From WHSP01 sp040905505 (lineage in GTDB: Bacteria; Gemmatimonadota; Gemmatimonadetes; Longimicrobiales; Longimicrobiaceae): DNA of 30,520 nt. Shown piece by piece: positions 28,357-30,520 of this stretch; within the stretch, counting starts at the first letter, position 1; each line of letters begins with the position of its first letter. The notes under the pieces were generated by a model. It searched no databases. It saw nothing but the letters and a program-made list of their open reading frames with translations, and had not been told where the DNA came from. The translations under genes were made by a program, and so were the position numbers. Location of the stretch: NCBI GenBank assembly GCA_040905505.1, contig JBBDRL010000073.1, positions 1 through 30,520 of the forward strand. Reading direction: 5' to 3'.

Positions 28357-29133
28357 TTGCCGGTGACCCAATCGCTCGGAACCACCGCCGCGGCCTGGGC
28401 TTCCGCCCGCTGGATCGATACGGGGGGTCACTCGGTGAGGTACCGCGAGGCGGGCAGCGGCCCGACCCTCGTCCTGATCCACGGCCTCGGTGTCTCCGCC
28501 GACTACTGGGTGCGGAACGGCCCCCGGATCGCCGCGGCGGGTGTCCGGGTGATTGCGCCGGATCTACCCGGGTTCGGGCGTACGGACGGTCCTGAGGACG
28601 GCCTCTCCGTCATCGCCCAGGCGGACGCCGTTCGGCACTGGGCCAATGCGATGGAGCTCCCCCGCGCCGTGTACCTCGGGCATTCCCTCTCGTGTCAGAC
28701 GGTGCTCGAGCTGGCCGCTCATCACCCAGGGATGGTGGCGGGGGTGGCCCTCGCCGCACCCACGGGTGATGGACCTCACCGGCTCTTGCGCCAGGCCATC
28801 GGCCTCGCGCGCGATGTCCGCAGAGAATCGGTCACGCTCTCTGCCCTCGTCGTACAGTCCTACCTGCGGGCAGGCGCGCGCCGCGTCTTCAGGACGTGGA
28901 GTCTCGGCGCCGAGCACGACCCGCTGCAACTACTTCCGGCGATCCAGGCGCCCGGTCTCGTCCTGCTGGGCTCTGATGACCCGGTGGTGGATCCCGCCTT
29001 CGCCGAGCGCATCGCCGCCGGGCTTCCGAACGGCCGGCTCGTCATCATCCCGGGCGCCGCGCACGCGGTGATCTTCGAGCCCACCGGGGCGTTCAACGAG
29101 GCGGTCGTGGAGTTCGTGAAGGGGGTGGAGTAG
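28357..29133 (+). CDS. Alpha/beta hydrolase (second of a tandem pair)
   Basis: The protein has 258 residues with LIHGLGVSADYWVRN (40-54), the nucleophile elbow GHSLSCQ (Ser110), the acid in LGSDDPVVDP (Asp207 or Asp208) and His236 in GAAHAVIFEP. It resembles the first hydrolase in the HGL(S/G)xSxxWWVRN-type opening and in overall plan, so the pair probably arose by duplication, but the elbow and cap differ. The TTG at 28357 has GGAGG seven bases upstream; a GTG six bases further in is an alternative. It is in an operon with the preceding gene, and a third gene begins one base after its stop. Substrate is unknown. Confidence 0.87.
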   Translation: MPVTQSLGTTAAAWASARWIDTGGHSVRYREAGSGPTLVLIHGLGVSADYWVRNGPRIAAAGVRVIAPDLPGFGRTDGPEDGLSVIAQADAVRHWANAMELPRAVYLGHSLSCQTVLELAAHHPGMVAGVALAAPTGDGPHRLLRQAIGLARDVRRESVTLSALVVQSYLRAGARRVFRTWSLGAEHDPLQLLPAIQAPGLVLLGSDDPVVDPAFAERIAAGLPNGRLVIIPGAAHAVIFEPTGAFNEAVVEFVKGVE

Positions 29134-29134
29134 G

Positions 29135-29217
29135 ATGGACTACACTCTCCTCGTCATCCGCGCGGACGGCTCGCCTGCGGGACTCCCCGAGCCCGACGCG
29201 CCCTCCGCCGTCATCCC
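29135..29217 (+). CDS. Start of an unknown gene truncated by a gap
   Basis: The ATG follows the stop of the second hydrolase by one base, with GGAG four bases upstream, so it is probably the third gene of that operon. Only 27 codons remain before the N run (MDYTLLVIRADGSPAGLPEP and a few more). The visible part has a beta-strand-like start and is not recognised. The sequence after the gap in the same frame soon runs into the heptamer array and is not clearly coding. Confidence 0.5.
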
Positions 29218-29317
29218 NNNNNNNNNNNNNNNNNNNNNNNNNNNNNNNNNNNNNNNNNNNNNNNNNNNNNNNNNNNNNNNNNNNNNNNNNNNNNNNNNNN
29301 NNNNNNNNNNNNNNNNN
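29218..29317. other. Assembly gap (100 N)
   Basis: Exactly 100 N, a placeholder of unknown true length. It removes most of the gene that starts at 29135 and any left partner of the heptamer array at 29398-29439. Confidence 0.99.
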
Positions 29318-29397
29318 CCAACCGAAGCAGAGTTGCACGAACCCGCCGCCTCACGGAGATTACGGCCGGAGCAGGTCCCCTGTCTTGGCATCGACCT

Positions 29398-29439
29398 TCA
29401 ACTCTCAACTGCTGTCGCCTGTCGACTGTCGACTTTCTT
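29398..29439. repeat. 7-bp repeat array upstream of hldD
   Basis: Six units in one phase: two of the TCAACTG type, then CTGTCGC, two CTGTCGA and one diverged unit. CTGTCGA is the reverse complement of the TCGACAG repeat found at 8351-8378. The array ends 8 bases before the hldD ATG. No partner array is visible between the gap and this array; if one exists it lies in or before the gap. Confidence 0.8.
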
Positions 29440-29447
29440 CACCGCCC

Positions 29448-30446
29448 ATGCCCCTCTCCGATTCTCGCATCCTCGTGACCGGCGGCGCCGGCTTCATCGG
29501 CAGCGCGCTCGTCCACGAGCTGAACCGGCGCGGTTCGGAACGGATCGTCGTCGCCGATCACCTGGGCGCGACCGACAAGTGGCGCAACCTCGTGCCGCTT
29601 CGCTTTGAGGACTACGTGGAGAAGGACGACCTGCTGCCGGCGCTGGAGGCGGGCGCCCTGGGGGAATTCGATCTCGTCCTGCACCTCGGCGCGTGTTCGT
29701 CGACCACGGAGACGGACGCCAGCTACCTGCTCCGGAACAACTACGAGTATTCGAAACGTCTGGCGACCTGGGCCCTGTCGCAGCGAGGTCGCTTCGTCTA
29801 TGCGTCCTCGGCCGCAACCTATGGCTCGGGTGAGCAGGGCATGAGCGACGCCGACGCCTCGGCGGACGCGCTGATGCGGCTGCGACCGCTCAACATGTAC
29901 GGCTATTCGAAGCAGCTCTTCGACCTCTGGGCCGCGCGCCAGGGCCTCATGGACCGCATCACCGGCCTGAAGTACTTCAACATCTTCGGGCCCAATGAGG
30001 CGCACAAGGGCGACATGCGGAGCCTGGTGGCGAAGGCGGTGCCGCAGGTCCTCGAAACGGGGCGCCTCCGCCTCTTCCGCAGCCATCATCCGGATTTCGC
30101 CGACGGTGAGCAGCGGCGCGACTTCCTCTACGTCGAGGACGCGACGGCGATGACGCTGCACCTGGCGGAGCGCGAGGACGCGGTGGGCCTGTTCAATCTC
30201 GGCTCAGGCCGGGCCTCCACCTGGCTCGAGCTCGCGAATGCGCTATTCGCCGCGCTCGACCGCGAGCCGAGGATCGAATTCATCGACATGCCGGAACACC
30301 TCCGCGCCAAGTACCAGTACCACACGCAGGCGGACCTGCGCCGGCTCAGAACCGCGGGTTATGAAGATCCGGCTAGGTCGCTGGAGGAAACGGTAGGGGA
30401 GTACGTACGGGAATACCTGCTGCAGGACCGGAGGCTCGGGGAGTGA
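29448..30446 (+). CDS. hldD: ADP-L-glycero-D-manno-heptose-6-epimerase HldD
   Basis: Extended SDR enzyme (EC 5.1.3.20) that epimerises ADP-D-glycero-D-manno-heptose at C6 to give the heptose used in LPS inner core. It has 332 residues. The NAD(P)-binding motif TGGAGFIGS (11-19) follows ILV. VVADHLGATDKWRNL (34-48) and HLGACSSTTETD (79-90) are diagnostic of HldD. Other family motifs are YASSAATYG (118-126), MYGYSKQLFDLW (150-161, Tyr151 and Lys155 catalytic), LKYFNIFGPNEAHKGDM and RDFLYVEDA. The ATG at 29448 directly precedes the Rossmann strand; an upstream open frame to 29385 is translated repeat. No Shine-Dalgarno is visible; the heptamer array takes its place. It supports a Gram-negative host. 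Confidence 0.95.
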   Translation: MPLSDSRILVTGGAGFIGSALVHELNRRGSERIVVADHLGATDKWRNLVPLRFEDYVEKDDLLPALEAGALGEFDLVLHLGACSSTTETDASYLLRNNYEYSKRLATWALSQRGRFVYASSAATYGSGEQGMSDADASADALMRLRPLNMYGYSKQLFDLWAARQGLMDRITGLKYFNIFGPNEAHKGDMRSLVAKAVPQVLETGRLRLFRSHHPDFADGEQRRDFLYVEDATAMTLHLAEREDAVGLFNLGSGRASTWLELANALFAALDREPRIEFIDMPEHLRAKYQYHTQADLRRLRTAGYEDPARSLEETVGEYVREYLLQDRRLGE

Positions 30447-30520
30447 CGAGGGCGAGATAGCCGCCAGTGATGGTAGCCACTTGAAGTCACCGCCGCCTGC
30501 CAAGCGAAGTCATCCCGAAG

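Noticed and set aside
29385..29447. N-terminal extension of hldD
   Set aside because: It is translated heptamer repeat; the family N-terminus begins at the ATG at 29448.
30243..30503. An 86-codon minus-strand frame at the window end
   Set aside because: It overlaps the 3' end of hldD antisense and shows no motif or ribosome site.

Overview
The window looks like a high-GC chromosomal scaffold from a Gram-negative bacterium. Supporting signs are an ADP-heptose epimerase for LPS inner core, lipoprotein signal peptides, a membrane ETF-ubiquinone oxidoreductase and CNNM-type haemolysin-like protein. The gene set (GlgE together with TreX/Y/Z, PRC-barrel/DUF2382 protein, TPR and zinc-ribbon proteins) would fit Gemmatimonadota or a related soil lineage, but that placement is inference. 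Two runs of exactly 100 N (18772-18871 and 29218-29317) are scaffold gaps. I see no tRNA, rRNA, CRISPR array, transposase or phage gene.

Layout. (1) 51-1703: ETF-QO on the minus strand. (2) 1920-14209: an alpha-glucan/trehalose locus. It holds glgE, treZ and glgX/treX on minus (glgX and treZ overlap by ATGA), a divergent treY on plus, a small helix-hairpin-helix protein and glgB. Debranching, terminal trehalosyl formation and trehalose release are all present (TreX-TreY-TreZ), as are glucan extension from maltose-1-phosphate (GlgE) and branching (GlgB). TreS and maltokinase, which would close the cycle, are not in the window. (3) 14430-20350: a pentose-phosphate block on minus: FGGY gluconokinase-like protein (3' end lost in a gap), tkt, tal, a strong terminator, then gnd. 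(4) 20454-21299: PRC-barrel/DUF2382 stress-type protein. (5) 21518-25363: five minus-strand genes reading TPR protein, membrane TPR protein, zinc-ribbon protein, cytochrome c lipoprotein and a cupredoxin-fold lipoprotein that has lost copper ligands. (6) 25575-30446: a small unknown protein, a CNNM/CorC-like membrane protein, two tandem alpha/beta hydrolases, a gene cut by a gap, and hldD.

The most unusual feature is between the genes. At least five intergenic regions carry a pair of short arrays of 7-bp units in inverted orientation, separated by 56-113 bp of unrelated sequence. Two more single arrays sit at the window start and before hldD. The arrays often abut a stop codon on one side and lie a few bases from the next start codon on the other. 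The unit sequence differs between loci, but most units fit a loose shared pattern (K-Y-Y-R followed by three variable bases), and one array changes unit without losing the 7-bp phase. Genes that follow these elements mostly lack a visible Shine-Dalgarno sequence, whereas most other genes in the window have a good one. I regard this as the best candidate for an undescribed element family.
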